Part shown: positions 14,180-22,641 of the stretch, piece by piece | How positions within the stretch are numbered: the stretch's first letter is position 1 | Layout: each line of letters starts with the position of its first letter | From: Paenisporosarcina quisquiliarum | GTDB taxonomy: Bacteria; Bacillota; Bacilli; Bacillales_A; Planococcaceae | Length of the DNA: 35,929 nucleotides | NCBI RefSeq assembly: GCF_027563315.1 | Contig: NZ_JAMKBJ010000019.1 | Span: 1-35,929, forward strand | Direction: 5' to 3' | The notes under the pieces: generated by a model | Told to the model about the DNA's origin: nothing | Database searches by the model: none | The model's input: the letters and a program-made list of their open reading frames with translations, nothing else | Made by a program: the position numbers and the translations under genes

Positions 14180-14936
14180 ATATGTCTGTCAACTCCAAAA
14201 TGATTGGACAATGGTCACTTCCGAGTGTTTGAGGGTGAATATATGAATCTTTAAGTTTATTTTGAAGTCGATTCGAAGCGATAAAATAATCAATTCTCCA
14301 TCCGATATTTCTTTCCCTTACTTTGCTCATATATGACCACCACGTATAGGCTCCCTCTGTACTTGGATAGAAGTAACGGAATGTATCGGTAAAACCTTCC
14401 TGTAGCAGCTCAGTCATTTTGCCTCGTTCTTCTATTGTAAAACCTGAGTTTCCTCTATTTGTTTTGGCGTTTTTCAGATCGATATCTTCGTGAGCCACAT
14501 TTAAATCACCGCACATGATAACAGGTTTGATTTGATCCAGTTGTTTTAAGTAGGAGCGCATGTCATCCTCCCACTCCAAGCGATAAGGAAGTCTTGTCAA
14601 ATCGCGCTTGGCATTCGGCGTATAGACGTTCACTAAGTAAAACTGTTCAAATTCCAAGGTCAGAATTCTTCCCTCTGCTTCTTCGCTCATGTCCCCTACT
14701 CCATATTTAACGGAAAGTGGCTTAATCTTGGTAAATACGGCTGTACCTGAATAGCCTTTCTTTGTTGCATAATTCCAGTATTGTTCGTAGCCTTCCAAAT
14801 GCAATTCGATTTGACCGACCTGCAATTTTGTTTCCTGCAAACAAAAAATATCAGCATTTTCCTGTTGAAAATACTCGAGAAACCCTTTTTTCACACATGC
14901 ACGGATGCCATTCACATTCCACGAAATTATTTTCAT
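14178..14936 (-). CDS. exoA: Exodeoxyribonuclease III (AP endonuclease)
   Basis: 252 residues, the same length as B. subtilis ExoA. Base-excision-repair enzyme that cuts at abasic sites and trims 3' blocking groups. The endonuclease/exonuclease/phosphatase fold shows Asn7 in WNVNGIRA, the metal ligand Glu35 in LQETKLQ, Asp144/Asn146 in GDLNVAH and the catalytic SDHCPI at 240-245. The start has AAAGGAG eleven bases upstream. Convergent with the membrane-protein gene on the left; its 3' end meets that gene's terminator. Confidence 0.95.
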   Translation of the reverse strand: MKIISWNVNGIRACVKKGFLEYFQQENADIFCLQETKLQVGQIELHLEGYEQYWNYATKKGYSGTAVFTKIKPLSVKYGVGDMSEEAEGRILTLEFEQFYLVNVYTPNAKRDLTRLPYRLEWEDDMRSYLKQLDQIKPVIMCGDLNVAHEDIDLKNAKTNRGNSGFTIEERGKMTELLQEGFTDTFRYFYPSTEGAYTWWSYMSKVRERNIGWRIDYFIASNRLQNKLKDSYIHPQTLGSDHCPIILELTDI

Positions 14937-15012
14937 CTATTATGTAACTCCTTTTTTGCTCTAAGTCTATGAATTACTATATCAAACACTTCAGCAATCT
15001 CAAAAAAGACCT

Positions 15013-15070
15013 AAAGAAAACACCTTCAGAAATCCACAACAAACTGTGGGCTTCCGAAGATGTTTTCTTT
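15013..15070 (-). terminator. Large terminator hairpin after the antiporter gene
   Basis: Arms AAAGAAAACA(C/T)CTTC ... CCACA / TGTGG ... GAAGATGTTTTCTTT form a long stem. T-rich stretches occur on both sides, so it may work in both directions. Confidence 0.7.
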
Positions 15071-15083
15071 TGTTCCTGAGTTT

Positions 15084-16268
15084 TTAACCAGTTTTCTTTT
15101 CTCTTTTACTAAACAGTTGACCTATTTTAGGAGCCATCTGGAATAACAACATTCCGATTAAAGCCGCTATTAAGATATACATGCCGGAAAAAATCTGAAT
15201 GACACCTGTTGCCAGCCCGGCAATGATAACGGAAAATTCTCCTCTTGGTGTTAAAGCTAACCCTGTTTCAAACGACTCTCGTTTGTCCAACCCATACCAC
15301 TGACCTCCAAGGTAACCGATAAGTATTTTAGACAAAATCGACCAAACAACAATTGTAATTAACAGACCGATCGCTGGTACTTCGTCTGTAAATTCCAATG
15401 TAAGTCCAAAATTCAAGAAGAAGAATGGCAAGAACAGGTTTCTTACTGGCATGGCTACTTCCTGAACTTTGTCTCTAAAGCTCGTTTCGGCTAGCATAAT
15501 TCCTGCGAGGAAAGCGCCAATAACTTCCGATAAATCGAGATAGAGAGCAAATCCACCATAGGTGATCGCTACCCCGAGTACAAATAAGACGAAATAATCT
15601 TCATCAATGAATCGTTGAATTAAATCATGTGCTTTTTTGAATACAACCTTACCAATAAATAATGCTCCCGCTACAAGCAGTGCAATCTTCAGGACTATCA
15701 GAACAAAATCCATTCCGGATAATCCTCCCGCTTCCAAGGCAATCAATACAGTAATCAAAATAGGTGTAATAAGATCTTCAAATATTAAAAAAGATAAAAT
15801 GAATCCTGATTCTTTATTATCCAGTTTATTTTTGTGTTCAAGCAATTTCACAGTAATCGACGAGCTGGTTGCGTAAACAAGACCTGCAATTAATAGAGAG
15901 GTGTAAATATCGTGACCAAAAAACTGGCAGATCGCAAATGTAACACCGATGCCGAGAACCACATCGAGCACACTGGCTTTCCATACTTTTTTGCCTTTTT
16001 TTCCAAGCTCACGGAATGTGAATTTCATCCCAAGCAAGAAAAACAAGACAATCAGACCAATCTCCCCTGCCACTTTAAAAACATCGGTATCGCCAAAATA
16101 ATCCGTAAAGGATAAAGCGGCACCCAGTAAAATGAAAATGACGATATCTGGGATGCGCAATAATTTAATTCCTACAAAAGCAACAACAAACAATACAAAC
16201 AAAATAATTCCTATGCCTAATGGCAAATTCATTTCCTTTTCACACGCCTCTCTATCTTGATAAAACAT
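15084..16268 (-). CDS. Cation:proton antiporter, CPA2 family
   Basis: 394 residues from the chosen start, with about twelve hydrophobic segments and the CPA2-type strings FILLGAALSF, GLVYATSSSITVKLL and ALTPRGEFSVIIAG. It would exchange a monovalent cation (Na+ or K+) for protons across the cytoplasmic membrane. The protein stops soon after the last span and lacks a C-terminal RCK/TrkA regulatory domain. An ATG at 16268 has AAGGA eight bases upstream and is preferred; an ATG twelve codons later (16232) has AAAAGG only two bases away. The frame is open further upstream. The cation cannot be told from sequence. Confidence 0.85.
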   Translation of the reverse strand: MFYQDREACEKEMNLPLGIGIILFVLFVVAFVGIKLLRIPDIVIFILLGAALSFTDYFGDTDVFKVAGEIGLIVLFFLLGMKFTFRELGKKGKKVWKASVLDVVLGIGVTFAICQFFGHDIYTSLLIAGLVYATSSSITVKLLEHKNKLDNKESGFILSFLIFEDLITPILITVLIALEAGGLSGMDFVLIVLKIALLVAGALFIGKVVFKKAHDLIQRFIDEDYFVLFVLGVAITYGGFALYLDLSEVIGAFLAGIMLAETSFRDKVQEVAMPVRNLFLPFFFLNFGLTLEFTDEVPAIGLLITIVVWSILSKILIGYLGGQWYGLDKRESFETGLALTPRGEFSVIIAGLATGVIQIFSGMYILIAALIGMLLFQMAPKIGQLFSKREKKTG

Positions 16269-16356
16269 AATCTCTATCCTTGCATACCCTTTTCTAGGGT
16301 TTCTCATACCATTACCATTGACCTTAAGTCTCTGTGTCTTCTGTAACAATTTCTAT

Positions 16357-16396
16357 AAAAAAGGTGATGAAGGATTATCGCACTCCCTCATCACCT
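16357..16396 (-). terminator. Terminator of the DUF1292 gene
   Basis: Minus-strand AGGTGATGAGGG / CCTTCATCACCT stem followed by TTTTTT. Confidence 0.85.
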
Positions 16397-16419
16397 AAAT
16401 AGTTAGATTTTTTACTTAC

Positions 16420-16695
16420 CTATTCTGCATCATCTTCATCTTCATATTCTTTAAACGCTGCAGATACTTTATCAAATTCCTCGTCGCTCTCAATCAGCGA
16501 TAATTGCTCGTCGTCCTCGACTCTTAAGAAGAATACATCAATGTCCCCTTCAGAATCTTCATCGATTTCATCTGCAAAAGCGACTGCTGCATATTCGACT
16601 TCATCAATCGTTAAAGTACCGAGTACTTCAATTTCCTGCTCTTGATCGTTTTCATCCATTAATGTAAAGATGTCGCCCACTTCAATTTTTTCCAT
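16420..16695 (-). CDS. DUF1292 family protein (YrzB-like)
   Basis: 91 residues, very acidic, with the family's opening pattern (GDIFTLMDENDQEQEIEVLG) and the later DVFFLRVEDDEQL string. DUF1292 proteins are small, common in Firmicutes and of unknown function; B. subtilis YrzB is a member. The start is set by GGAGG ten bases upstream, removing nine codons of the longer open frame. The gene stands alone between the DUF302 and antiporter genes and has its own terminator. In many Firmicutes the family gene sits beside yrrL/yrzL-type genes; that context is absent here. Confidence 0.8.
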   Translation of the reverse strand: MEKIEVGDIFTLMDENDQEQEIEVLGTLTIDEVEYAAVAFADEIDEDSEGDIDVFFLRVEDDEQLSLIESDEEFDKVSAAFKEYEDEDDAE

Positions 16696-16739
16696 GGCCC
16701 ATTCTCCTCCTATTAAGTACATATTTTGGTTTTACCTTA

Positions 16740-17126
16740 TTAAATCGCTTGATCGATACTGCGAATCAGTCTGTTTTCTACATCGGTCGCAATTTCAGTA
16801 AGTTTCTCGTTATTAGCTAAGTCAATAAGAGTCGTGGGTTTAGGTAAGCCGATTTTCGTTTTGCCCGCATCTTCATACACCACAATTTTACATGGTAAAA
16901 AGTAGCCAATGACTTTATCTTCTTTCAAAACACGATCTGCTTCTTTCGGGTTACAAACTTCAAGTACACGATAAGGAGAATCGAAATCCATTCCTTTTTC
17001 TTGCAACTTCGCCGTTAAATCAAAGTCCCAAAGAACACCAAATTGTTCTTCTTTCAGTGTAGTCTCCAGAGCCTTTACTGTCTCGTCAATAGACTTGTCT
17101 GTTTCAACTGTATAATGAAAATTCAT
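16740..17126 (-). CDS. DUF302 domain protein
   Basis: 128 residues, a single DUF302 domain: YTVETDKSIDETVKALE at the start, VLEVCNPKEADRVL in the middle, then IGYFLPCKIVVYEDAGKTKIG. The two Cys residues in CNP and PCK are usual in the family. No signal peptide is seen, so it is probably cytosolic. The fold is known from related structures but no reaction is assigned; links to metal or oxidant stress have been proposed for relatives. The start has AAGGGAG nine bases upstream. Confidence 0.85.
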   Translation of the reverse strand: MNFHYTVETDKSIDETVKALETTLKEEQFGVLWDFDLTAKLQEKGMDFDSPYRVLEVCNPKEADRVLKEDKVIGYFLPCKIVVYEDAGKTKIGLPKPTTLIDLANNEKLTEIATDVENRLIRSIDQAI

Positions 17127-17193
17127 TTGTATCGCTCCCTTGAAATTTATTTAAGAAACTTTTTACATTCTATTTGTATACCCATAATTGCGG

Positions 17194-17226
17194 AAAAAAA
17201 CACGAAACCCGAAGGGATTTCGTGTT
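17194..17226 (-). terminator. Terminator of the DUF4097 gene
   Basis: Minus-strand AACACGAAATCC-CTTC-GGGTTTCGTGTT stem followed by at least five T. Confidence 0.9.
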
Positions 17227-17254
17227 AACTATTAATGAAGTATCCATCATTCAC

Positions 17255-18049
17255 TTATTTCGTGACAGTTATTGGACCATTATCTGTCCGTAATCTTATT
17301 AGATATTTCCCTTTGCCATACTTAACAAAGTTGTCTTTATTGCCGTAGATGGTTACTTTTCCATTATCCGTTTTTGCTTCAATCGTGGCATTTTCCGGTT
17401 CCGATCCAGTTTTCACTGTGATACTGCCATTATCTGTTGCTAAATCTATTGGCCATTCCAGTTTTTTTGTACTCAACGAAATTTGCCCATTATCCGTTTC
17501 TCCTTTAATTTTCCCTTTTACGTCTTCCAAAATAATTTTGCCATTATCACTTTCAACATGAACGTTCTTGGCTAGCACTTTCTTTACTTGTATCAGACCA
17601 TTGTCCGTTTCCAGCATTATCGCTTCGGACTGCAGATTTTCTACACTGATCCGTCCATTGTCACTCTTTACTTGGATATTTTCAAATTGTTTCTCTGGCA
17701 CATGGACGGCCAGTTTCAAGTCACTTGAATTAAAACTGAACGAAAAGAAAAATCGACGTTTCTGTTTCAGTTGAACGAAAAGTGTATCTCCTTTTACATC
17801 TACATCGAAAACGTATTTGTGCTTTTTATTAGCTCCTGTGTATTCAACAGTTGCTTCTGAACTTTTAGTCGGTACAATAACCACTTCGGCATTGTTGGTC
17901 GCCACTTCAATATTTGTAAAGACGTCTTGAATAAGTTTATTATCGTCGTTTTGTCCAAAGACTTTCATGGAGTTGAACATATACGTTATGCCACCTGCTA
18001 CCCCAAGCAGTAGTACTACTGAAATGACTAGTTTGTTTTTCCAAATCAT
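17255..18049 (-). CDS. DUF4097 beta-repeat membrane-anchored protein (LiaG/YvlB-like)
   Basis: 264 residues. A single N-terminal membrane segment (about 7-25) is followed by an outward-facing domain built of beta-strand repeats, each with a DNG turn: residues 130, 149, 168, 186, 206, 228 and 256. Spacing is 18-20 for the first five and widens towards the end. DUF4097 proteins such as LiaG and YvlB belong to cell-envelope stress loci, and their role is poorly defined. It overlaps the EcsC-family gene upstream by ATGA, so the two are translationally coupled. The run of exact DNG turns suggests a regular solenoid; function inferred only from family. Confidence 0.85.
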   Translation of the reverse strand: MIWKNKLVISVVLLLGVAGGITYMFNSMKVFGQNDDNKLIQDVFTNIEVATNNAEVVIVPTKSSEATVEYTGANKKHKYVFDVDVKGDTLFVQLKQKRRFFFSFSFNSSDLKLAVHVPEKQFENIQVKSDNGRISVENLQSEAIMLETDNGLIQVKKVLAKNVHVESDNGKIILEDVKGKIKGETDNGQISLSTKKLEWPIDLATDNGSITVKTGSEPENATIEAKTDNGKVTIYGNKDNFVKYGKGKYLIRLRTDNGPITVTK

Positions 18050-18780
18050 CTTCTGTCCGCCCCATTCTCTTTATCATGTAGAAACCGTAACCTATATGAA
18101 TTCATTGCCGTTTCGCCGAGGTGATCCAGCAGATTGTAGTTAGCAAATGCACCAACTACTGCTCCAATGCCCGGCAACATCTGGAACATTTTCACTAAAT
18201 CGATGTAATCCCTATATTCCTGTTGAAATTCCCGCCAGTCCATATCAGCGACCAGAGATTTCTGTTGCTCCCAATTTTCAATAATACTCAATGTCTCTTT
18301 TCGTTTATCCTCGCTTGAAAAGGCCAATAGAAATATGTGCAGGATAAAAAGTCGTTCTTCTGGATCGTTGGTATCAAACCCATACACAGTTGCTGCTTCA
18401 AACAGAAATTTCATTTTAATGGATAACAGCAATGGGAAGTCGGCAATGCCAAGAAGGATGCCCCCAGCTCCTGTTCCCGCTCCTTCAATGGTTGCTGTTT
18501 TTCTGAATGTGGAAAGCTTTTGCTTAAATAGTTCGTCTCGCTCATAAAGACTCAAATCCGTTGGGTACTTTTTTCTCGTTGTTATGTTGGATCCGGCAAG
18601 CGTGGCTTTCACCATGTTTTTTATGCTTTCAGTCATCACATTATGAAACTTTTCTGGAAGAAGGCCATTGATTTTTGTCTGTGCATTTTTAGAAACACGA
18701 CTTATGAGACCTGATTGTCTGCTCATTTTCTGCTTCCATACTTTTAGTTCTTGTTCGACCTTCATTGTGTAATCAACCAT
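18046..18780 (-). CDS. EcsC family protein
   Basis: 244 residues from the ATG that has AGAAGGAG eight bases upstream; the open frame extends seven codons further without support. The N-terminal part is helical and charged. A Gly-rich segment TIEGAGTGAGGILLGIADFP (about residues 99-118) leads into the conserved hydrophobic centre, and a second one, LPGIGAVVGAFANYNLL, lies near the end. Both are typical of EcsC proteins, which occur with the Ecs ABC transporter in B. subtilis but are also found alone. The function is not established. It is the first gene of a two-gene operon with the DUF4097 protein. Confidence 0.82.
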   Translation of the reverse strand: MVDYTMKVEQELKVWKQKMSRQSGLISRVSKNAQTKINGLLPEKFHNVMTESIKNMVKATLAGSNITTRKKYPTDLSLYERDELFKQKLSTFRKTATIEGAGTGAGGILLGIADFPLLLSIKMKFLFEAATVYGFDTNDPEERLFILHIFLLAFSSEDKRKETLSIIENWEQQKSLVADMDWREFQQEYRDYIDLVKMFQMLPGIGAVVGAFANYNLLDHLGETAMNSYRLRFLHDKENGADRR

Positions 18781-19021
18781 ATTTCTTCTCCTTCTGTACA
18801 CTCAACCATTATTTTAAGTTTAGTCATTTTTCAAAGCTTACATAATGGACCTCGGAAGTGTTTATTTCTACGCCTCGAGACGTAGTAGTCAGTGAAGAGT
18901 TAGAACCGCTTTCATATACATATGATGAAAAATCGAGAAAAGAAGGACCCCTCCCCCTTGATGAATAAATACAGCCAAAAGTCACATACTGTATGGATAG
19001 AAAATAAAAAGGAGATTTAAC

Positions 19022-19315
19022 ATGTTATTTAGATATTTTAAGGATTCTTCTGGTGAATATTTAGGAATTAGAGAAGAATACGTTTACTATGTCTTCATTC
19101 CAGCTAATACAAATAAAGAAGAAATAATCACGTTGTTTGAGTATGCGAAGGATACAATTAAAGAACATTATCTAGAAAATAAAGAAGAAATCCATCAAAT
19201 GAAAATTTATTTAGATGAAGATCCACGAATACTCGACAGAATGAATGCCATTAAAAATTATCACAGCATCTTTTCCATCAGTCATGAAAAATTCCTTTCT
19301 TCATTCCCTGGTTAA
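19022..19315 (+). CDS. Hypothetical 97-residue protein
   Basis: Starts MLFRYFKDSSGEYLGIREEY and has no membrane segment. It is acidic with alternating strands and helices (about 35-60 helical). No family is recognised. The start is clear: AAAAGGAG seven bases upstream of ATG. A single-gene unit followed by a bidirectional terminator and convergent with the DUF1456 gene. Confidence 0.7.
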   Translation: MLFRYFKDSSGEYLGIREEYVYYVFIPANTNKEEIITLFEYAKDTIKEHYLENKEEIHQMKIYLDEDPRILDRMNAIKNYHSIFSISHEKFLSSFPG

Positions 19316-19326
19316 CTAAGTAAAAA

Positions 19327-19367
19327 ACAAAAAAATGGCCTTGGATTGTCCAAGAGCCATTTTTTTG
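19327..19367. terminator. Bidirectional terminator between convergent genes
   Basis: ATGGC-C-TTGGA / TCCAA-GA-GCCAT stem flanked by a run of A on the left and seven T on the right. Confidence 0.85.
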
Positions 19368-19429
19368 TGTAGTTATCATTGAGACAATATTAGTTAGTAA
19401 AGTCGAACTTTACTCGTAAATTATCGCCC

Positions 19430-19936
19430 TTATCCTCTATGTTTTATCGCTAGCCCTTTTAAGAAATTGCGGGCGAATTTATCCCCACACTCTTTATAAT
19501 TCTTGTGACCTTCTTTTCTTAATAAAGCACCTAACTCGGCTTTTGTTACCGTGATACCTGTGCTATCAAAAATTTCGAGCATATCCTCACTTGTTAATTC
19601 TAGTGCGATTTTCAATTTTTTCAGTAGAAGGTTATTTACTCTTTCACCTGTAATTGCCGGTCTTTCTGGTTGTCCAGGTTTCGGCTCTTGTTTTCCTCTT
19701 TTAAAAGTAACAAAGCCATTTAAAAAGGATTCCATCATGACATTGTCGCATTTGATATTTTCTTCACCATAGTTGTCATAGTCAATTTCATCATAATCGT
19801 CTTTAGTTTTTGTGAGAATCAGCAGAATTTCTTCTTTTGAAAATTCCATGCCGCCCAGTTTAAAGATCTCTATCATATCTTTATTTTTTATATCCAGTGC
19901 ATATCTTAATCTGATTAAAATATCATTATTATCCAT
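19430..19936 (-). CDS. DUF1456 family protein (YehS-like)
   Basis: 168 residues made of two copies of one domain: residues about 1-70 (ILIRLRYALDIKNKDMIEIF ... FLNGFV) and 93-165 (LLKKLKIALELTSEDMLEIF ... FLKGLA), joined by a basic Pro-rich linker. This duplicated layout is the DUF1456 (YehS) family. The role is unknown; the family is described only as conserved cytosolic proteins. AGGAGG lies seven bases before the ATG at 19936; a TTG one codon upstream is in the longer open frame but is too close to the site. Confidence 0.88.
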   Translation of the reverse strand: MDNNDILIRLRYALDIKNKDMIEIFKLGGMEFSKEEILLILTKTKDDYDEIDYDNYGEENIKCDNVMMESFLNGFVTFKRGKQEPKPGQPERPAITGERVNNLLLKKLKIALELTSEDMLEIFDSTGITVTKAELGALLRKEGHKNYKECGDKFARNFLKGLAIKHRG

Positions 19937-20047
19937 CAATAAACCTCCTAAACCTTGCCTATACTATACGATTTGAACAATCGATTTCATCCTTATGATA
20001 GCACAAAACCTTAAATTTAATTCAATTGCTCCGTATACCAACGGATG

Positions 20048-20083
20048 TTGTGTAATTCTATTAACAAATATATACTTAAATAA
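20048..20083 (+). promoter_or_regulatory. Promoter of the VOC gene
   Basis: TTGTGT (20048-20053), 17-base spacer, TATACT (20071-20076). Confidence 0.6.
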
Positions 20084-20117
20084 ATATCTGAATAATAAGA
20101 TTTCATTAGGAGGAACT

Positions 20118-20489
20118 ATGAAACTAGGCGCATTTTCTGTAAGTTTAACTGTAAAAGACATTCATAAATCAAAAGCATTTTATGAAGACTTAGGCTTTCA
20201 AGTGTTAGGCGGGGAAATTACTCAAAATTGGTTGATTATGAAGAATGACAGTTGCGTCATCGGATTATTTCAGGGAATGTTTGAGAAGAATATTCTTACT
20301 TTTAATCCTGGTTGGAGTCAAAATGCTGAGAATCTCCATTCATTTACGGATATTCGAGACCTTCAAAAACAACTTAAAGCAAAAGGCATGACCATGCTGA
20401 CTGAAGCAGATGAATCCACTGAAGGTCCTGCAAGTTTTACAATTGAAGATCCAGATGGCAATCCGATTCTGGTGGATCAACACGTATAA
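20118..20489 (+). CDS. VOC (glyoxalase/bleomycin resistance/dioxygenase) superfamily protein
   Basis: 123 residues, one VOC module pair: SLTVKDIHKSKAFYEDLGF (residues 9-27) and the closing FTIEDPDGNPILVDQHV. Metal-ligand positions are only partly filled: the usual first His/Glu is not obvious and the end motif has Asp/Gln instead of a clear Glu ligand, so catalysis is uncertain. It could bind or modify a small molecule. AGGAGG five bases upstream fixes the start; the longer frame has no such site. A strong terminator follows. Confidence 0.85.
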   Translation: MKLGAFSVSLTVKDIHKSKAFYEDLGFQVLGGEITQNWLIMKNDSCVIGLFQGMFEKNILTFNPGWSQNAENLHSFTDIRDLQKQLKAKGMTMLTEADESTEGPASFTIEDPDGNPILVDQHV

Positions 20490-20522
20490 CGAACTGATAA
20501 TTAAAAGCACTGAATATGTAAA

Positions 20523-20565
20523 AGAGCGAAGTGAGGTGCCGTTGTCACTACGCTTCGCTCTTTTT
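20523..20565 (+). terminator. Terminator of the VOC gene
   Basis: GAGCGAAGTGA / TCAC-TA-CGCTTCGCTC stem followed by TTTTT; A-run on the other side allows function on both strands. Confidence 0.85.
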
Positions 20566-20602
20566 GGTCATGAAGGGGTTCCCACTCTACTATGTACAAA
20601 AT

Positions 20603-20641
20603 AAGTTCTCACTTTGATTAACTTCTTATACTGATTATACT
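20603..20641 (+). promoter_or_regulatory. Gfo/Idh gene promoter with AAGT-N4-ACTT box
   Basis: Box AAGTTCTCACTT (20603-20614) overlaps the -35 region; TATACT at 20636-20641 starts 33 bases after the box start, the same geometry as at zwf1, zwf2 and hxlA. The best -35 hexamer is TTGATT (20614-20619, 16-base spacer). Confidence 0.65.
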
Positions 20642-20735
20642 AAGAACTGCATAGGTGGTACTTAACTCGCTTTTTATGTAATGCGATTTAATCGACTGCT
20701 TTACGGTAACATAACAGAGAAATGAGGTCAGAATT

Positions 20736-21722
20736 ATGATTCGAATCGGTGTTGTGGGCACTAACTGGATTACAGAAAGATTACTTACATCCGCAAATGC
20801 GGTTGAAGATTTTAAACTAACAGCCGTTTATTCTCGAACGAATGAGAAGGCTGAGGAATTCGCTAGCAAATACGGGATAACAAAAATTTTTACAAACTTA
20901 GAAGAAATGGCAGCTAGTGAAGAAATAGATGCGGTTTATATTGCTACTCCAAATTCCTTACACGCAGAACAAGCCATTTTATTTTTGCAGAATGCCAAAC
21001 ATGTTTTATGTGAAAAGCCACTGGCTGCTAATGCAACAGAAGTAGCAAGGATGATACAAACTGCAAAAAATCATAACGTCCTTTTAATGGAAGCAATGAA
21101 ATCAACATTACTTCCAAACTTCAAGACTATACAAAATAACTTACATAAAATCGGTCCTGTCCGTAGATATTTTGCAAGCTATTGTCAGTATTCATCACGT
21201 TATGATAAATACAAAGAAGGAATCGTCTTGAACGCTTTCAATCCTAAATTTGCAAATGGAGCATTAATGGATCTTGGCGTTTACTGTTTGTATCCCCTTA
21301 TCACTTTGTTCGGTGAACCAAAAGAAGTGAAAGCTACGGGTCTTATGCTTGATTCTGGCGTGGATGGTGAAGGGAGTGTGCTTTTGAAATACGATGACAA
21401 AGATGCGGTTGTTATGTATTCAAAAATAACGAACTCTTATTTACCAAGCGAAATTCAAGGTGAAAAAGGCAGTATGCTAATTGATAAGATCCATTCAGCT
21501 GAAAAAGTAGGCATTCATTACAATGACGGCACGATCGAACCATTAACAGTCGAGCAATCTCATCCTGCAATGTACTATGAGGTGCAAGAATTTATTGACT
21601 TGATCAAGCAAGGAAAAACGGAATCAACTACTAACTCATTTGAAAACTCGTACACGACAATGAAAGTGTTGGATCAAGTAAGAAAAGAAATAGGGCTTGT
21701 CTTTCCAAATGACCTTATATAA
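20736..21722 (+). CDS. Gfo/Idh/MocA family oxidoreductase
   Basis: 328 residues. An NAD(P)-binding Rossmann fold opens with IGVVGTNWI, and CEKPLAAN carries the Lys conserved in the family; the C-terminal half (GALMDLGVYCLYPLITLFG) forms the substrate-binding sheet. Members oxidise or reduce sugars, inositols and related polyols; the substrate here is not predictable. Start ATG has GAGGT nine bases upstream. It is the first gene of the region that was duplicated with zwf-pgi-gnd, and its promoter carries the same box as the formaldehyde genes, suggesting a shared regulator. A copy is missing from the second unit. Confidence 0.87.
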   Translation: MIRIGVVGTNWITERLLTSANAVEDFKLTAVYSRTNEKAEEFASKYGITKIFTNLEEMAASEEIDAVYIATPNSLHAEQAILFLQNAKHVLCEKPLAANATEVARMIQTAKNHNVLLMEAMKSTLLPNFKTIQNNLHKIGPVRRYFASYCQYSSRYDKYKEGIVLNAFNPKFANGALMDLGVYCLYPLITLFGEPKEVKATGLMLDSGVDGEGSVLLKYDDKDAVVMYSKITNSYLPSEIQGEKGSMLIDKIHSAEKVGIHYNDGTIEPLTVEQSHPAMYYEVQEFIDLIKQGKTESTTNSFENSYTTMKVLDQVRKEIGLVFPNDLI

Positions 21723-21778
21723 AGCAGTATCACATGGGATGGACATCAAGTAACAATCCTAAACCTCCCTACTCGTGA

Positions 21779-22594
21779 TTATTTCATAACCACACTCGCA
21801 GGCTCCAAGATGAACTTCTCTATCACATGAAGTACGCCTTCTTCATTATTTGAAAGTGAAATGTAATCAGCACAATCTTTCAATTCCATTACTGCATTGC
21901 CCATCGCTACACCTAAGCCTGCTGTTGTTATAAGTTCGAGATCATTGTGGTTGTCACCTATCCCGATAATTTCTGAACGCTCAACGCCAAGCATTTTCGC
22001 AAGGTGTAGCAGGGCGCTCCCTTTGTTTGCTTCTGGGTGGGTAACTTCTAAATAGTGTTTTTTGGATTTCGCGATATGAGCACGCTCTCCAAACAAAGTT
22101 TGTAACTCTTCTTGTAAGGCATTTAAATAATCTGGTTCGTCGATAAATAGAACTTTCGTAAAGCCCTTTTTAGCCAGCTTAATGAGATTTGGTTCTACTT
22201 GATACGGTACTTGAGAAGCTTCGCAATAAGTAATCAGTTTTTCATTTTCCGATGCACTATAAAGAATGTCATCTTGATACACTTGTAAGTGTATATTTTT
22301 CTCACTAGCAATCTCCACTAACTTTTGTGCAATATCAGGAGGAATAAGACGCTCGTACATCACTTCTTTTTCATTAATATCTTTGATTATTGCACCCTGA
22401 TAAGTAATTAGCGGGACATTGATACCTAACTGCTGTGCAATTAATTTTGCTGACGGAAACATCCGACCAGTAGCAATCGTTACAATCGTGCCAATTCCTA
22501 CCGCTTTCTGAATGGCAGAGACTGTAGCCGGTGAAATCAATAATTCGTCTGTTAGTAACGTCCCATCAAGGTCGATCGCAATCAATTTATACAT
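21779..22594 (-). CDS. Cof-type HAD hydrolase (phosphatase)
   Basis: 271 residues. HAD motif I is DLDGTLLTD (residues about 8-16), motif II TIATGR, motif III Lys in HPEANKGSAL and motif IV GIGDNHNDLELI. The cap domain between them is the Cof (type IIB) kind, found in sugar-phosphate and pyridoxal-phosphate phosphatases such as YkrA/YidA relatives. The substrate is unknown; a sugar phosphate would suit the neighbourhood. AAGGAG eight bases upstream sets the start at 22594, seven codons inside the open frame. A 135-bp relic of a second copy survives at 29137-29271. Confidence 0.9.
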   Translation of the reverse strand: MYKLIAIDLDGTLLTDELLISPATVSAIQKAVGIGTIVTIATGRMFPSAKLIAQQLGINVPLITYQGAIIKDINEKEVMYERLIPPDIAQKLVEIASEKNIHLQVYQDDILYSASENEKLITYCEASQVPYQVEPNLIKLAKKGFTKVLFIDEPDYLNALQEELQTLFGERAHIAKSKKHYLEVTHPEANKGSALLHLAKMLGVERSEIIGIGDNHNDLELITTAGLGVAMGNAVMELKDCADYISLSNNEEGVLHVIEKFILEPASVVMK

Positions 22595-22641
22595 ACACTT
22601 TCTCCTTGTAGACACGTTTTAATTTGCAAAGTCATTCAAGT

